64,000 bases of DNA. Origin: Tupaia tana. Lineage: Eukaryota > Chordata > Mammalia > Scandentia > Tupaiidae. The stretch is taken from contig JAKSZU010000018.1 in the NCBI GenBank assembly GCA_026018925.1, forward strand, positions 1,054,001 to 1,118,000, read 5' to 3'. Each line of letters starts with the position of its first letter. Within the stretch, counting starts at the first letter, position 1. The notes below the pieces were generated by a model, which was given only the letters and a program-made list of their open reading frames with translations, did no database searches and was not told where the DNA came from. Shown here piece after piece: positions 12,122-23,940 of the stretch. Position numbers and translations under genes: made by a program.

Positions 12122-12366
12122 CTTTTTTGTGGGGAGAGGTTTTTGCTATATGGTGGGTGCAGTCACCAGAAAGACAGAAAGCAAGAAATCACCCCCCCAG
12201 GGGGGACGGCCACGCCGCAATCCCTTCTCCTCCGTTCTCCTCTCAGGATCTTGGGCACGCACGCACACGCGCCCGGTGTGAGTTTAAGCCACCGGGTCTG
12301 GGACTTGAACTGCAGTTGACCATGTGGGAGTCCAGCGACCTAACCATTAAGCCACCTGCTGGTCCC
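12122..12366 (-). mobile_element. tRNA-derived SINE, long type
   Basis: Minus-strand copy: T-rich tail first, GAGAGGTTTTTGCTATA, then the body, and the tRNA-like head ending CTGCTGGTCCC. It lies back to back with the preceding SINE, tail to tail. Confidence 0.9.
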
Positions 12367-15300
12367 TGAAAAATTAAAAAACAAAGCAAAAACATGGACA
12401 GACGGCAGGTTGGAAGGAGTGTGTGGAGCGGGGGTGCAGACCCCACAGGCCTCTCTCCAGGCCCTCGGGTGGCCCAAGTGGGACCTGTCTGTGAGCTGGG
12501 CAGAGTGGCGCTGGAGGCCAGCCCAGCCAAGTCGCCTGAGGCTGCTCTGAGCTGCCACCACGTGCCCTGCAGCCTGAGGCTGGCCTTGCCCGCTACCCCG
12601 TGAGCTGGAGCACCTGGCTGGGCAGTGGCCCTGGGGCCTGTGTTCCCTCGGCCATGCCCAGGGCCCTGCACTCGGCCTGGTGCCTGGCACACCTTCCAGC
12701 ACCAGCAGAGGGCAGTGCAGCTCCAGGGATCCCTGGTGAGGCGGGGCGCGTGAGCAGCAGCCGGGAGGCGGGAAGGGGTGATGGGCCTTGCACACGCCTG
12801 TCCTCCCGTGCCCCCAGACCCAGAGCCTCCCCCGGCTGTCCTGCTCACGAAGCTCCCACACTGGACGGGTCAGAGACGATGGGAGCCGTGGGCACAGCCG
12901 GCAGACGCCTGCAATGCACCCGCCCTGCCCCGGCCCTGGCGCCCTAACCAGGTGGGAGCGGCTCACCCTGTGGGGATGCACTTTGCAGCGGGGAGGGACC
13001 ATGCTGGTGGTGGAGGGCAGGCCAGGACACGGTCTCTCCAGATGGCCAAGTTCCTAGAGCCGTTTATGAGCTGGTTCTGATGGGACACCCACTCCAATAA
13101 AGCTCACAGACACGGGCCGGAGGGGCAGCCAAAACCCAGCGTGTGTGAGCTGTGCCCCGTGGGGACGCACTGTGGGCCTGGAGCCGGGACTGCGGCACCG
13201 GTGGCCTCCTCCCACCCTGCCGAGAACGCCATGAGACTGTGGTGCCGAGCCCGCCGTGCCCACTGGCTGGGGCACCTCGCCAGCGTGGGCGGTGTCTGGC
13301 TCTCATGTGGGGCTCACCCGGCCCTGCCCGTTCTTTCACCTCTGAGCCCCAGCTGAGGCCTGTGGGGTGCATGGGAGGTGGGGGTGAATGGGGCCTCCCA
13401 GCGTGCGCGGCCCTGGGAGGACGGCCCTTGAATGCCCAGTGCCCACTGGGCCTCGGTGGCCTCGCTCTGTGCTGGGGACACCGGTGCCCGTCCCAGGTGC
13501 TCTGACCCAGGAGGGCGGGGCATGGGATGCTGGGCAGGTGCAGGTGGGCCGTGGCGACCCTGGACAGGGTCTGCAGGCCAGGCTGCCCCCGCCCCGCCCC
13601 AGCACACAGCCTCCAGCCCCGCAGAGGGCACTGGCAGCCCCTGGGCTCACCCCTGCCCCGCCGACCCTGCCCCTGCCCTGCCCTGCAGACACTGCCCCAC
13701 TGGCCCCTGCCCTGCGGACGCTGCTCCGCCCTGCAGCCCCTGCCCTGCCTACATGCAAGCCCTCCTCTTCCTCCTGACAGATGCTGCTGTCAGCCTGGTT
13801 CCAAGGGGCCTGTGCCTCCCCGGGGCCCATCCTGTGCGTGACCAGCTGGGGTGAGGCAGGCCTCACGGTCATGGCAGCTGTGAGGTGCAGAGACCCTGCA
13901 GCCCCTCGTCCTGGCTTAGCTCCAGATCACGGGGTTGTCTTGGGACTGGGACGGGGAGGTGCTGCCACACCAGACCCAGCAGCTGAGGGCTGACGGGCCG
14001 CTGTCACAGCAGTTGGCACAGTGGAGCCCCAGCCCCGAGGCCAGCAGCAGCGGGTCGAGTCGTCCCGGTCCCACCGCTAAGGCTGGCCTCCCCCTGGGCA
14101 CCAGCCACGGGGCACTGCCCAGGGCCCTCTCCGGCCGCTGGTCCTGGCGGAGCAGACCAGGGCTCGGGTGAGCAGTGCTGTGTCCGTAGGAGCCTACCCC
14201 TACCGGCCACGACCCGGCCCCCACTCAGCACAGCCTGCGGCCTCCTGTCGAGAGCTCAGGGAGGGCCTTGCCCTAGGGCTCGCGCCACCCCGGCAGCAGG
14301 GCAGGGGACTGGCCCGAGGCCCGGTGTCCCGGTGGGGGCCAGGCACTCCCCTGAGCTTTAGGAATGGTGTGTCGGGGGCCACGCAGGCCACGTAGCCGCC
14401 TTCGCTGACGGCCACGGGCACCCTCACAGCCACTTCCTCTTTAGCGACCTCGCCCCCACGAGGCGAGTGCCACACGGCGCACGGTACCAGCAAGCCGACA
14501 CCTACCCTAGTTCCACCACAGGCTCCGCTGCAGCATGCCTGCGGGTCAGGAATGTTCTAGAAGGGCTGGGTGCAGCAGGGACCGTGACCCTCATGCTGAC
14601 CAGAGATGCGGCAGCAGGAAGGGGGGCCCGACTGCTAGGGCTCGGGGGCGGAGGGGAGGCATGTGTGCAGATGTGTGCGTCCCCCGTGTGGGGCACGGCC
14701 AGCTTGGACACGCCACCCGACACCGCGGCCTGCTGTCTCCTGGTACAGACCGAGGCTGAGGCGCAGTCCTGGGTCAGCTGGGGGGGGGGGTGTCACCAGC
14801 CCCACAGAGGCTCCCGAGGGAACAGCTCCCACTCCCGGCCGGGCCCAGAGGCCCCAGAGCAGGCCCGTGGGCAGAGTGGGGAGCAGGCAGCAGGGTGTTG
14901 GGGCTCCTGGAGGGGTCCTCAGGCACAGCATGGAGAGCAGGGCGGCACCGCCGGCTCCACCCCAGCTGCCGTGAGGAAGGGGTGGGGAAGGCACAAGTGC
15001 CAGTCCCACAGATGCACCTGGGGCCGCGGTGTGGGTCACACTGCCCAGACCTGGAGCCTTCCCAGCCCCGGCCCAGGCGGCCTACGCAGGAGCTGGAGTG
15101 CCCTGTGGGCCCCGTCTGCAAGTCCAAAGGGCAGCTCTGGGAGCCTGGGCCCCTGCAGGGTGCCACTGGGTTCCCAGCCAGCCCAGGGGGGCCTCCTGGA
15201 AGCCTCCTGCCGTCACACTGACAGAGCAGGGGGCTGCCTGGGTCTCAGGCCAGGCAGGGACTGAGCGGGCATGGGGGTGGGGCGTGCACACTCCCCAGGA

Positions 15301-15962
15301 GAAGCGTGACCCAGGACAGCAGGGCGGGCGTCGCCCCTACCACAGGGCACACACGCCTGTTCTCAGAGGGACGCTGGTGGCACCATTCAGGTGTGGGTGG
15401 CATGTGCTCACGCACAAAGCACACGGCTCTACGCGGCTCGAGAATCAGACATCTCAGGGCTGAAAGACAGGTCCAGGTTCCGGTCGGCAGAATCAGCACA
15501 AAGCTCGCCACGCCCACCCCACGTTCCCATGGGCAGGGTTTCCTGAGTTCCCAGCAGGCCTGGCCTGGAGGGGAGCTGACTGGCCCAGGCCTCGGGCAGG
15601 GGAACAGGGCTCCAGGCTGTCAGGCCCTGGGGACAGGGTGAGGAGATGGGGTCCCCGTGTTGCACGCTGCCACCTGGGGCCTCGAGGGGGCGTGGCGTGA
15701 CAGCTGCGACTTGCGGTGTGCAGGGCAGGTGCAGTCTGGCAGGGAGGAGGGGCCCCATGCTGGGGTGAGGCGGGGCCTTCGTGGGTGGACGTGAGGGCTT
15801 CCAGTCCACAGCACCGGGTGGGGCGAGGACGTCCCCCAGGGCAGGGGTCACAGGGCAGGCCGGTCCTGGGGCCCCCAGCCTATCACGTCAGCTCTAACAG
15901 ACGGGCTCCCGACGGACAGCACTTGTCCCCTGCGGAGTTGTGGTCCCTCGGGGCGGTCCTGG
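12367..15962. other. ACSF3: Intergenic DNA and ACSF3 3' flank
   Basis: Contains the ACSF3 3' UTR immediately below 15963, whose end I could not place because no clear AATAAA on the minus strand was seen nearby. A plus-strand AATAAA at about 13092-13097 has no identified gene in front of it. Otherwise GC-rich, with homopolymer G runs near 14781. Confidence 0.5.
12702..12715. promoter_or_regulatory. Candidate CTCF-binding site between ACSF3 and CDH15
   Basis: CCAGCAGAGGGCAG resembles the core of the CTCF motif (CCASYAGRKGGC). Its position between two unrelated genes is compatible with a boundary, but a single motif match is weak evidence. Confidence 0.35.
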
Positions 15963-16080
15963 TCACTCGGGGTAGAACTGTCTGAGCAGCTCCTTCTTGC
16001 CCACCTTGCCCATCTGGTTCCGCGGGATGGCCTCCACCAGCAGGAGCTCCGAGGGCACAGCGTAGGGCGCCAGGATGCTT
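15963..16080 (-). CDS. ACSF3: ACSF3 coding exon 9 (catalytic lysine, stop codon)
   Basis: Completes R538 and encodes residues 539-576, ending FYPE and TGA at 15963-15965. LAPYAVPSEL and IPRNQMGKVGKKELL are conserved; K563 in NQMGK is the motif A10 lysine that catalyses adenylation. R558, the human R558W site as I recall it, is intact. Confidence 0.97.
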
Positions 16081-16482
16081 CTGCCGAGACGGCGGGCGCG
16101 TGAGCACCAGCCCTGCCCTGCCCGGCACGTGTGGGGAGCGGCCGGCATCGTGCAAACACGCCACACCCTGAGGAAGGGCAGGCCTGCCCAGGGCGACAGC
16201 AGGGCGGCAGGTGGAGGGTCCCCCAGGGCGGGAGGCCACGCTGAGGCAGGTGGGCAGAGGCAGCGGGCAGAGGTGGCAGGCCGAGACCGCAGACACCGCC
16301 CTGCAGCCACAGGTACATGCAGAGGCCTGGCACACCCTGCAGGCGGGGCCTCGGGGTTCTACACCCGCTCCAGCCCGCCGGCCTCACTGCCCACCCGGGC
16401 CTCCGCAGCCTGCAGCGGTGGGCACTGCCCCAGACCCGCACGGGGACGGCCCCCGCCCCAGGCCGCCTACACACAGCCCTAC

Positions 16483-16594
16483 CTGGCCCAGTCCTGGAGC
16501 TCCCTCCGTGACAGCGAGTGTCCTTCTCTGAGGGCCACCACAGCCGTGACCCGCTGGCCCCAGGTCACGTCTGGAGCTCCAATCACAGCCACAT
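16483..16594 (-). CDS. ACSF3: ACSF3 coding exon 8
   Basis: Completes D501, then residues 502-537 plus two bases of R538; acceptor CTCAG, donor [25 protein letters not shown] is the conserved C-terminal subdomain, followed by [16 protein letters not shown]. The intron to the next exon is short (about 400 bp). Confidence 0.96.
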
Positions 16595-16906
16595 CTGAGG
16601 ACAGAGAGATGGGACCCTCGGCAACCGAGCGGAGGGGCTCTGGGAACTGCCGCCCTGTCCTCGAGGTCCTGCCCCGGTCACCCTGTGGGGCCATGGGGGC
16701 GGGGCGCTGTGGCACAGCCCGTCAGGCCTGAAGCCACACGGGGGATGCCATCGGTGGGCAGCAGGTTAAGGGGCTGTGGGAGCCGAGTCTCAGAGGTCCC
16801 TGGTGCCGGTCCAGGCCCCGGTCAGACACGGAGGGTGGTATCGCCTGGACTGGGCCTCCCGGGCTGGGCTCCACCCGAGGCCACGCGCGAGCTCAGGGCC
16901 ACTCAC

Positions 16907-17041
16907 CCGCGATGCTGGGGTGTGCCAGCAGGTGGCGCTCCACCTCCAGGGCGCTGACCTTGTAGCCTCCAGTCTTGATGATGTCCACGGAGGTGCGGCC
17001 CAGGATCCAGTACTTCCCGTCCTTAAACACGGCTGTGTCCC
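16907..17041 (-). CDS. ACSF3: ACSF3 coding exon 7 (domain hinge)
   Basis: Two bases complete G456, then D457 to A500, plus one base of D501; donor [25 protein letters not shown] at 470-488 is motif A8, the hinge about which the small C-terminal domain rotates between adenylation and thioesterification. R471 corresponds to the human R471W disease site as I recall it and is intact. Confidence 0.97.
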
Positions 17042-17351
17042 CTGAGGAGTGGGCCGAGGTGGCACTGCAGGTGGGTAGGGTGTGGGGCCCGCCTTGCACT
17101 TGCCCTGCCCCATCTCAGGTCCCCCTCGGGGCCGCTGCACCCCGGGCCCAGAGCCTGGCAGAGGCCATGGGACGGGGCGCTGCGCTCCTGAGCCGCTGGG
17201 GCTGTCCGTCCCTGCCTGCGTTCAAGAACCAGCTGGCAGCGGGGCGCGGCGTTTCTAAATGTGCGGTGACGCTCAGCGAGGTGGCTTCAACCCCAACTCG
17301 GGACAGGCAGCATAGGGCAGTACCAGGCCCTCCAGCTGGGCCACTGCAGAC

Positions 17352-17575
17352 AGGGGGCAGCCCGGACACGGAGGACGGGGAGCCCGGACACGGAGGACGG
17401 GGAGCCCGCACGCGGAGGACGGGGCAGCCCGCACGCGGAGGACGGGGCAGCCCGGACACGGAGGACGGGGAGCCCGGACACGGAGGACGGGGCAGCCCGG
17501 ACACGGAGGACGGGGAGCCCGCACGCGGAGGACAGGGCAGCCCGGACACGGAGGACGGGGCAGGCTGGGGGGCGG
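17352..17575. repeat. G-rich minisatellite in ACSF3 intron
   Basis: About ten tandem copies of a 21-24 bp unit built on CCCGGACACGGAGGACGGGG, with two alternating variants (GACACGGAGGA and CACGCGGAGGA) and alternating linkers GAG and CAG. It lies 310 bp on the intron side of coding exon 7. Confidence 0.9.
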
Positions 17576-18730
17576 GCTCAGCACGCACATGGAGGACGGG
17601 GGACTGGCGTGGAAGTCTCCTGCCCAGCCAAGGCCGATGAGACGCCACCACAGGCACGTTCTCGCACTCCCAAGGGTACTGCCCGCCGCCAGGAACGGGA
17701 GCGGGCCGGGCCCCGTGGGCGACTCGGGTTTGTGCTCTGAGCCTGAGGCAGGGCCCTGCATGTTCATATAGTGAGTGCGTGTGCACACACAAGCACATGC
17801 GTGCCTGTGTGGACACCTGCCCTGCCCTGAGCATCGCTGAGGCCCACCTCTGCTCACACTGCACCAGGTCAGGCCTGGAACAAATTGCGAATGGGTCACT
17901 GGAGGTCAGGCTGTCGGAGGCCCGTCCTACCCTCTCCCAGTGGCCTGTGGCTCTGGCACTGTCTAGTCCATTAACCAGGAGGGGTGGGCCCGGGTGCCAG
18001 GGCTCCCCACGGCGCCCAACGCACAGGGTGCGTGCCGGCCCACCAGGCTCCTTCATGCAGCCCACGTGCGACCAGCTGGGCTGGGCACTGCCCTGGGGCA
18101 GGGTAGCTGTGTGCTGCTTCCCCTCCGTAGGTCTGTCCATCCACGAGAGTCCACGCCCAGACCCCGCAATGGCCCCCACACAGGAACTGGACCCGAGACC
18201 CCGCGACAGCCGCCACGCAGGCCCTGAGCTGCTGGGCTGGGGGCTGGGGCCCTGTGTCACCCCGGCTCCTGCTCCTTCCTGGCCCACAGGCCCTGTCCCC
18301 AGCTGCCGTCCCCTCGCTGACTCTCCTGGGATCAAGGCTGGGGCCTGTGGTGCATGTCAGGCCCCTCCCTGGGTCTGTCTGTCCCAGACTGTGGGGACCT
18401 GCCCCCCGAAAGGGCTGCCATCTGCCCACCGCACATGCCCAGCAGCGACCAGCGGACCCCACCAAGGTGCCGAGGACGCCACCTCCAGGACCTGCCACAC
18501 CCTGCGCCAGGCGGGCCTGTGCGCTCCTGGGTTGGCGGGGTCGGGGGTGCCCTGCGGCCTGGATGCGGCCTCTGGCCAGCGACAGACTACAGGCAGGGCA
18601 GCCGTGGGCAGGCAGGCACCCGGAGCCCGGCGGCCATGTGGGCGGCTCTCCTCACACGGCCCGGCTTCTGCCAGGCTGTGCGTCCGCTCTGCAGCCTGCA
18701 CCAGCCCGGGGGGAGGGCAGGCGGGAGGGG

Positions 18731-18821
18731 GTCACGTGGAACCCACCCTGGCTTCTGGCCAATGCCGTGCTGGGGGGGGCAGTCACGTGGAACCCACCCT
18801 GGCTTCTGGCCAATGCCGTCC
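18731..18821. repeat. 51-bp tandem duplication holding an E-box and a CCAAT box
   Basis: GTCACGTGGAACCCACCCTG starts at 18731 and again at 18782. Each copy runs on through GGCTTCTGGCCAATGCCGT. Both copies keep a CACGTG E-box and a GGCCAATG CCAAT-type element, so two regulatory-like pairs lie in phase. Confidence 0.85.
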
Positions 18822-20559
18822 TCTTGTGCTCTCCCCACGGTGGGAGCGGGAGCGGCAGCTGTGGGCTGACCGCGTGCTCACAACGTCTGAGCGGCTAATG
18901 ACCCGTGACAGGCTGGCAGCTCCCAGGCCGCCCGAGAGCCACTTAGGCACACGCCGCTCCCTGTCGGCAGCACAGCACGAAGCGGGACCCAACTCCAGCT
19001 GCTCCCTCCTGGACACGTCTATAGCGGCGGGCGCAGGCGCTCCTCCCGTGGGAGCACGGCCAGGCCTCCCGCCACGTGCTGTCACTGACCCCGGCAGCTC
19101 GGTGAGCCCGCGACTGGCCAGACGCACGCGTGGGCTCCTGTGTGCTCAGTGACAAAACCCGTTTCACTGGGACTTAAACACGGCGGGGCGGCCTCGGGCA
19201 AGGCCGGTCTCCCAGCCCGCGCGGCGAGAGCTCTGCTCTCCGAGGACATGGCAGGGGCCCCTCGGGCGGGCCCAGAGCCTGCGTGCACACGCTGACCGCG
19301 TCCTGGGCTTTGTCGTGCTCACCTGCCGATATCCGGCAGGCGCCTGCAGGATGGGTGTGCCAAGCCGCGCGGTGTCTGTGGGTGCTGACCTCTGCCCTGG
19401 GGCCCAAGGGGCAGCCGCCGCAAAGCTCGAGTGACCCGCACACCTGCTGGCTGCAAGGGGACGGGACGCCGGGGTCGCCGGGCAGTCCTTCTCCCTCCCC
19501 GCCTCAGGGCACTGGGTTCTGCTGACCACGGCTGCTCGGGAGGACGACGCACGACTGAGGGAGCGAGGCCCGGGGAGCACTTCGGGGGCCCAGGTAGACG
19601 CGGCCGGCCAGACTACGGGCCAGGCCGGGAGGAGGCCCTCGGCCCAGAGCGGGGGACCCTCAAAGCCCACACGCTGCGTTCATGACTGCAGGGACGCCGG
19701 CCCCCAGCACCCGAGGCTCACCTCCCGCCCACTCTGCCACCCAGGGCCTCGGGCCCACGGGGCTGACGAGCGCCTGCCCGTCCGCAGGGAGAGCGGCCTC
19801 GGACAGCGTGTGCCGAGGGCCCGTCCCAGCCACCCCTGCCGTCGTCCAGTCGAGCCCCTCCCTCCTCAGCTCGGCTCCCTGCAGGGCGTGCTGGGCCAGA
19901 TCTGGCGTGAACACGTCCTGACGCGGGTCACAGGCCTCTGGGAAACAAAGCACGTGTGTTCGCCATCTCGGGAACAGGTGGGTGGGGAGAGGACAGGCCA
20001 CTGCGGGCTTTGCCCGCACCCTGGTCCAGCTGCCTCTGCTGGGTGTTCCAGGGCTGGGGCCGGAGGCCTGGGTCCAGGCGGGTGTCTCACAGGACGAATG
20101 GGAGCGGCCGCTCGGGGCAGGCTCTGGGCTGCGACTCAGGAGTAAGGTGCCAAGGGGGCAGCGGGCCCGCCAGGACGCACCAGGAGGGCCGGGTCCCGGG
20201 CTCGTGGCGCAGAGATGGAGCGGGCCCCGCCACGGGGAGGCTGCGCAGAGGACTTACAGATGGGGTGGCTTGTGGTGGGCTGGGTGACAAGGGTCTCTGG
20301 TGAGGGACAGCAGCGGTGCGCTCAGCGGTGGGGGGCTCCTGGCCCATGAGGGGACGCAGGTCCACCTCTGAGGGACACAGGGCTCGGTGCAGGCCTGGGG
20401 CTCCTGGCTCCTCCCGAGGGACATGGGTCTTAGCAACGCCCCTCGGGGCTGGGGCATGAGGCGTGTGCACCCGTTTCCTGGGAACCCCCGGCCTGGGGAC
20501 ACCGATGCAGATGCAGCCCGAGTGGGCGTCACACTCGCGCCCTGCAGAGCGAGGCCTAC

Positions 20560-20686
20560 CTGTTTTAAACCAGCCGTCCGTGGTGAACGCGCTCCTGGTC
20601 TCTTCCGGCCTGTCCCAGTACTCCCGAAACACAGAGGGCCCTCTGACCAGCAGCTCCCCCTCCTGCTCCTCGAACCCTGGGGTCAC
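20560..20686 (-). CDS. ACSF3: ACSF3 coding exon 6
   Basis: Residues 414-455 plus one base of G456; acceptor CCACAG above 20686, donor GTAGGC below 20560. [15 protein letters not shown] and [10 protein letters not shown] are typical of the end of the large domain; FKTGD (453-457), completed by the next exon, carries the aspartate that binds the ribose hydroxyls of ATP. Confidence 0.97.
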
Positions 20687-23600
20687 CTGTGGAACGGAGG
20701 CAGATGTGTGGTCAGGGCCGGGCACAAGCCTCTGGGCACCGGGGACCCCCGCAGCGCTGTGTGGGCCGCCCCTGCCCATCCCCAGGGCACACGTCCTGGG
20801 ATCCGATGCCGCCTCCGACAGCAGGATGTGCCTTGCCGTGGGATGCGTCCCTCCTCTCCTGGCAGCTCGTCTTCTCTGTCCTCGGAGTTGCCCGGGGCAG
20901 CGCTCTGACCTCGTCCTCTGGACTCAGACACTGCTGACTGAGGCCACGTGCCCTGGGCCTGGGCTGCACCAGGCGCCCACCGTCCGGGCGTGGCGGGTAC
21001 GGGACGCAGGGGAGGGCAGCTCCCGGCTCAGCTCGGTCGCGGGGCGACCCCTCTGCTCAAGGCGATGCGCAGAGAGGCGGGCGGGCCCGAGCGCGGGGCA
21101 GCAGGCCCTCCTGTGGGCCCAGCGAGCACAGGGTGAGGGGGCAGCAGGGGCCAGGCTGCACGGGACAGGGCCTGGGAGGCCACACCGGGCCCGTGAGGGC
21201 AGGTCCCTGGTCACTGGTTATGTCCCCGCTCGGGAAGGACGGAGGAGAGACGGGCTGAGGGTGCATGGACAGAGGCCTCAGCCAGCTGCCACCGCCGACT
21301 CAGCACCCTGCCCGCGGACGGTCAGCTGAACCAGGAGCTCAGGGACAGGACCCGCCGGGCCCGCGGGAGCCAGCCGGCAGTCCTTTCCTGGGGAGAGTCG
21401 TCCCTTCTTATAAAACAAAAAGCCGGGGCCTCCTGAAACAGGCCGTGAATGCTTCTCTGCTGGAAAAGAAAGCCGGCCGGCCCAGGACACCGCTTCACCA
21501 ACCTGCCAGGGTGGCCAGCAGCACGCGTGGGGACAGGTGACGTGTGGCAGGGCAGGGGCCCAGAGCAGATGGCATGGATTCTGCCCGGGGCCGATCATGG
21601 TGGGGCAGCAGTGCCGACCAGGGGCACGACCACCCTCTGGCTCGCGTGTCCCACCCCACACGGAGTACTGGGCCACGCGGCTGGTGGGGTCGCACGTGGG
21701 CTCGGACAGGGGACGCCCAGGTGCCGGCACGCTCGAGAAAAGGGGCCACCGAGCGGGGCACAGGCGGGGCCACTGGGCTGCAACGCCTGCGGCGGAGCCG
21801 GGCCTCGGGCTGCGCTGAGCAGACCGCTGGTGGCGGGAGAGCTGTGGGGCGACAGGAGGGCTCAGAGCGGAGTGAGCTGAGGCCCCGTATGCCAAGGCGG
21901 GACCTCTGGACTGGAGGAGCGCTGAGCCCCAGAGGCTGCCAGCGGGTGGGAGCCGTGACAGCCTCCGAGGCCACCAGACGGGGCGCAGGGCCAAGGAGGG
22001 CGCCACGTGGAGGGACCCGCCCTGTGAGCACGAGGGGAGAGCACAGACAGCCGGGTCCAGAGCAGCGGGACGGCCCCTGGGGGCCACACGCCTCCTGCCT
22101 CCCCGCACAGGGGCAGACACGCCACGCCCCACACGGCGGCCCCCCACATGCAGGGCACGTGGACGGCGCGACCCCAGGAGCACAGACGTGGCCCACAGTG
22201 AGCCCATGCAGCACGGGGGTGAGGGCTGGGGAGGGGGGTGGCGAGCTGGGTCACTAACGTGGCCGCAGCCTCCAGCCTGCCACCCCTGCAGGAGCCCTGG
22301 CGCCACCTGTAACGCGTCCTCCCAGCACAGCCAGCTGGGCAGTCCGGAGCAGGGGCGGGCAGGGCCTGTCGGCGCTGCCGGGTGCCCGCCTCCACCTGGG
22401 AGGGGCAGGGCGCCAGTCCTTCCAGCCCTCCGGCTGGGGCACGAGGCTCAGGAGCATGGCGGGCAGCGGCCACTGGGGTCATGGTGACTGAGACAGGTGG
22501 CGCCCGGGGGCTGCCGGCCACAGCACAGACCAGCCACGCCAGGGTGACAGTGGGCTCTTGAACGTGGGGGACCGATGGCTTCCCAGCACGAAGGCCGGCC
22601 CATGAGCCTGACTGCTCTGGGGCCTGTGAGCGACCCACCGCGGTCTCACTCCAGATGTGGCCACACGGGGGTCACATTCACGGGAAGAGGGTGTGGCCCG
22701 TGGTCCGCGCCCTGCAGCCCACCCCTTGTCTCAGGAACAGACTCCCACGCTGGCACGGAGCCTGCCCACTGAGGACGGCCCTCCCGGCCGAGAGCCAGTC
22801 GGGTGCCGCGGGGAGGTTCTGCGTCCGGGGGCCCATGTCCAGGGCACCAGAGGGGAGTCCGCTGGCTGGCCCCTGCGGGGTGACGCCCGTGCAGACCCAC
22901 CAGCCCCAGGATAGGAGGGCCTCAGGCAGGCTGGCCGCGGCCCAGGGGTGCCTCTCCACAGGCACACGCCCCGGGGCACGTCCGGTTCAGGGACAAGCGC
23001 AGCGCCGAGGACCACCAGCCCGCCAGCTGTCCTCTCCTGACGGGCGCAGGGAGGAAGAAGGGCCGCCCCGGCAGGTCACGCCGTGTCATCCTGCCCACAC
23101 CCCGGCAGGACGGTGCCACTGGGAACCTCTCACGGCCCTGGGCACCGCCCACTTCTGACCAGCCTGTGTCCCCGACCTGGGTGCACTGGGCGTCCCCCGC
23201 AGAGGCTGGGCCACTGGATGCATGAGCAGTGCCCCTGGTGAGGGCTGGGGCGCAGGGCTGGGCCCGAGCCAGGACCACAACTGAAGTCACAGGGCGTGGC
23301 AGCAGCCCAGGCCCTAGCCGGGCAGGAGTGGGCAGGGGCCAACCTGGGAGGGACGGGGACAGGGACAGGGTGGGTTTCGGGAGGGCTGCCCCACAGCCCT
23401 GGGAAGGGGGATGAGGGGCAGACGCCGGAGAGTGGGAGCTCTACCCGGCACCGCCGGTCACCTATGCGAGGGGGACGGTGCCAGGGAAACGCCTGCCTGG
23501 CCGTGGGCTCTGAGGGGGCTCAGTTACACTCAGGGCTCCACGCCCAGGAGGGCTGAGGGCTGTGGCCAGTGCAGGGGGCGGGGCGGCCCTGGGAGAGGGG

Positions 23601-23830
23601 CCTGGCTAAGATGAGGTTCGCAACCCACCACCGTGGCCGGTCCCAGTGGGGGCAGGGTGGGTGCAGGCTTCGGAGACAGTCTCCTTTGCCACCAAACTCC
23701 CTTCCATGTGCCCCTCGTCTCCTGTCCCTGGGGTCCTCCAGGATCAGTCATCCACCCGTTTCGTCAACTCTGGGGAGCCACACAGGCCAGTGGTGCCCGG
23801 CCGCAGGCCCCTGCAGAGGGTCCTGGCTAC
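20687..23830 (-). other. ACSF3 intron between coding exons 5 and 6
   Basis: GC-rich, no exon, SINE or LINE recognised. Confidence 0.55.
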
Positions 23831-23940
23831 CTTGGTGCCCCTCTCATTTCCCTCTGCGTGGACGGTGTAGGGGCCGTTGCCCTTCTGCAGGCCTGAGACT
23901 ATGCGCACTTCCACTCCTGGCAGCGGGGTCCCCACAGAAC
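23831..23940 (-). CDS. ACSF3: ACSF3 coding exon 5
   Basis: Completes G377 and encodes residues 378-413; donor GTAGCC, acceptor [21 protein letters not shown] is the conserved part, followed by a variable loop [20 protein letters not shown] that differs from human by substitutions and one residue in length. Confidence 0.95.

Larger units (their letters stand above)
17042..20559 (-). other. ACSF3 intron between coding exons 6 and 7
   Basis: GC-rich intron carrying a minisatellite (17352-17575) and a duplicated 51-bp unit (18731-18821). No other exon or interspersed repeat recognised. Confidence 0.6.

Noticed and set aside
13085..13110. Plus-strand AATAAA as the end of a gene
   Set aside because: No plus-strand exon or coding sequence could be linked to it; a lone hexamer is common by chance.
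17779..19152. A 457-codon plus-strand open frame inside an ACSF3 intron
   Set aside because: No recognisable domain, overlaps long frames on the minus strand, and spans the duplicated 51-bp unit; best explained by composition.
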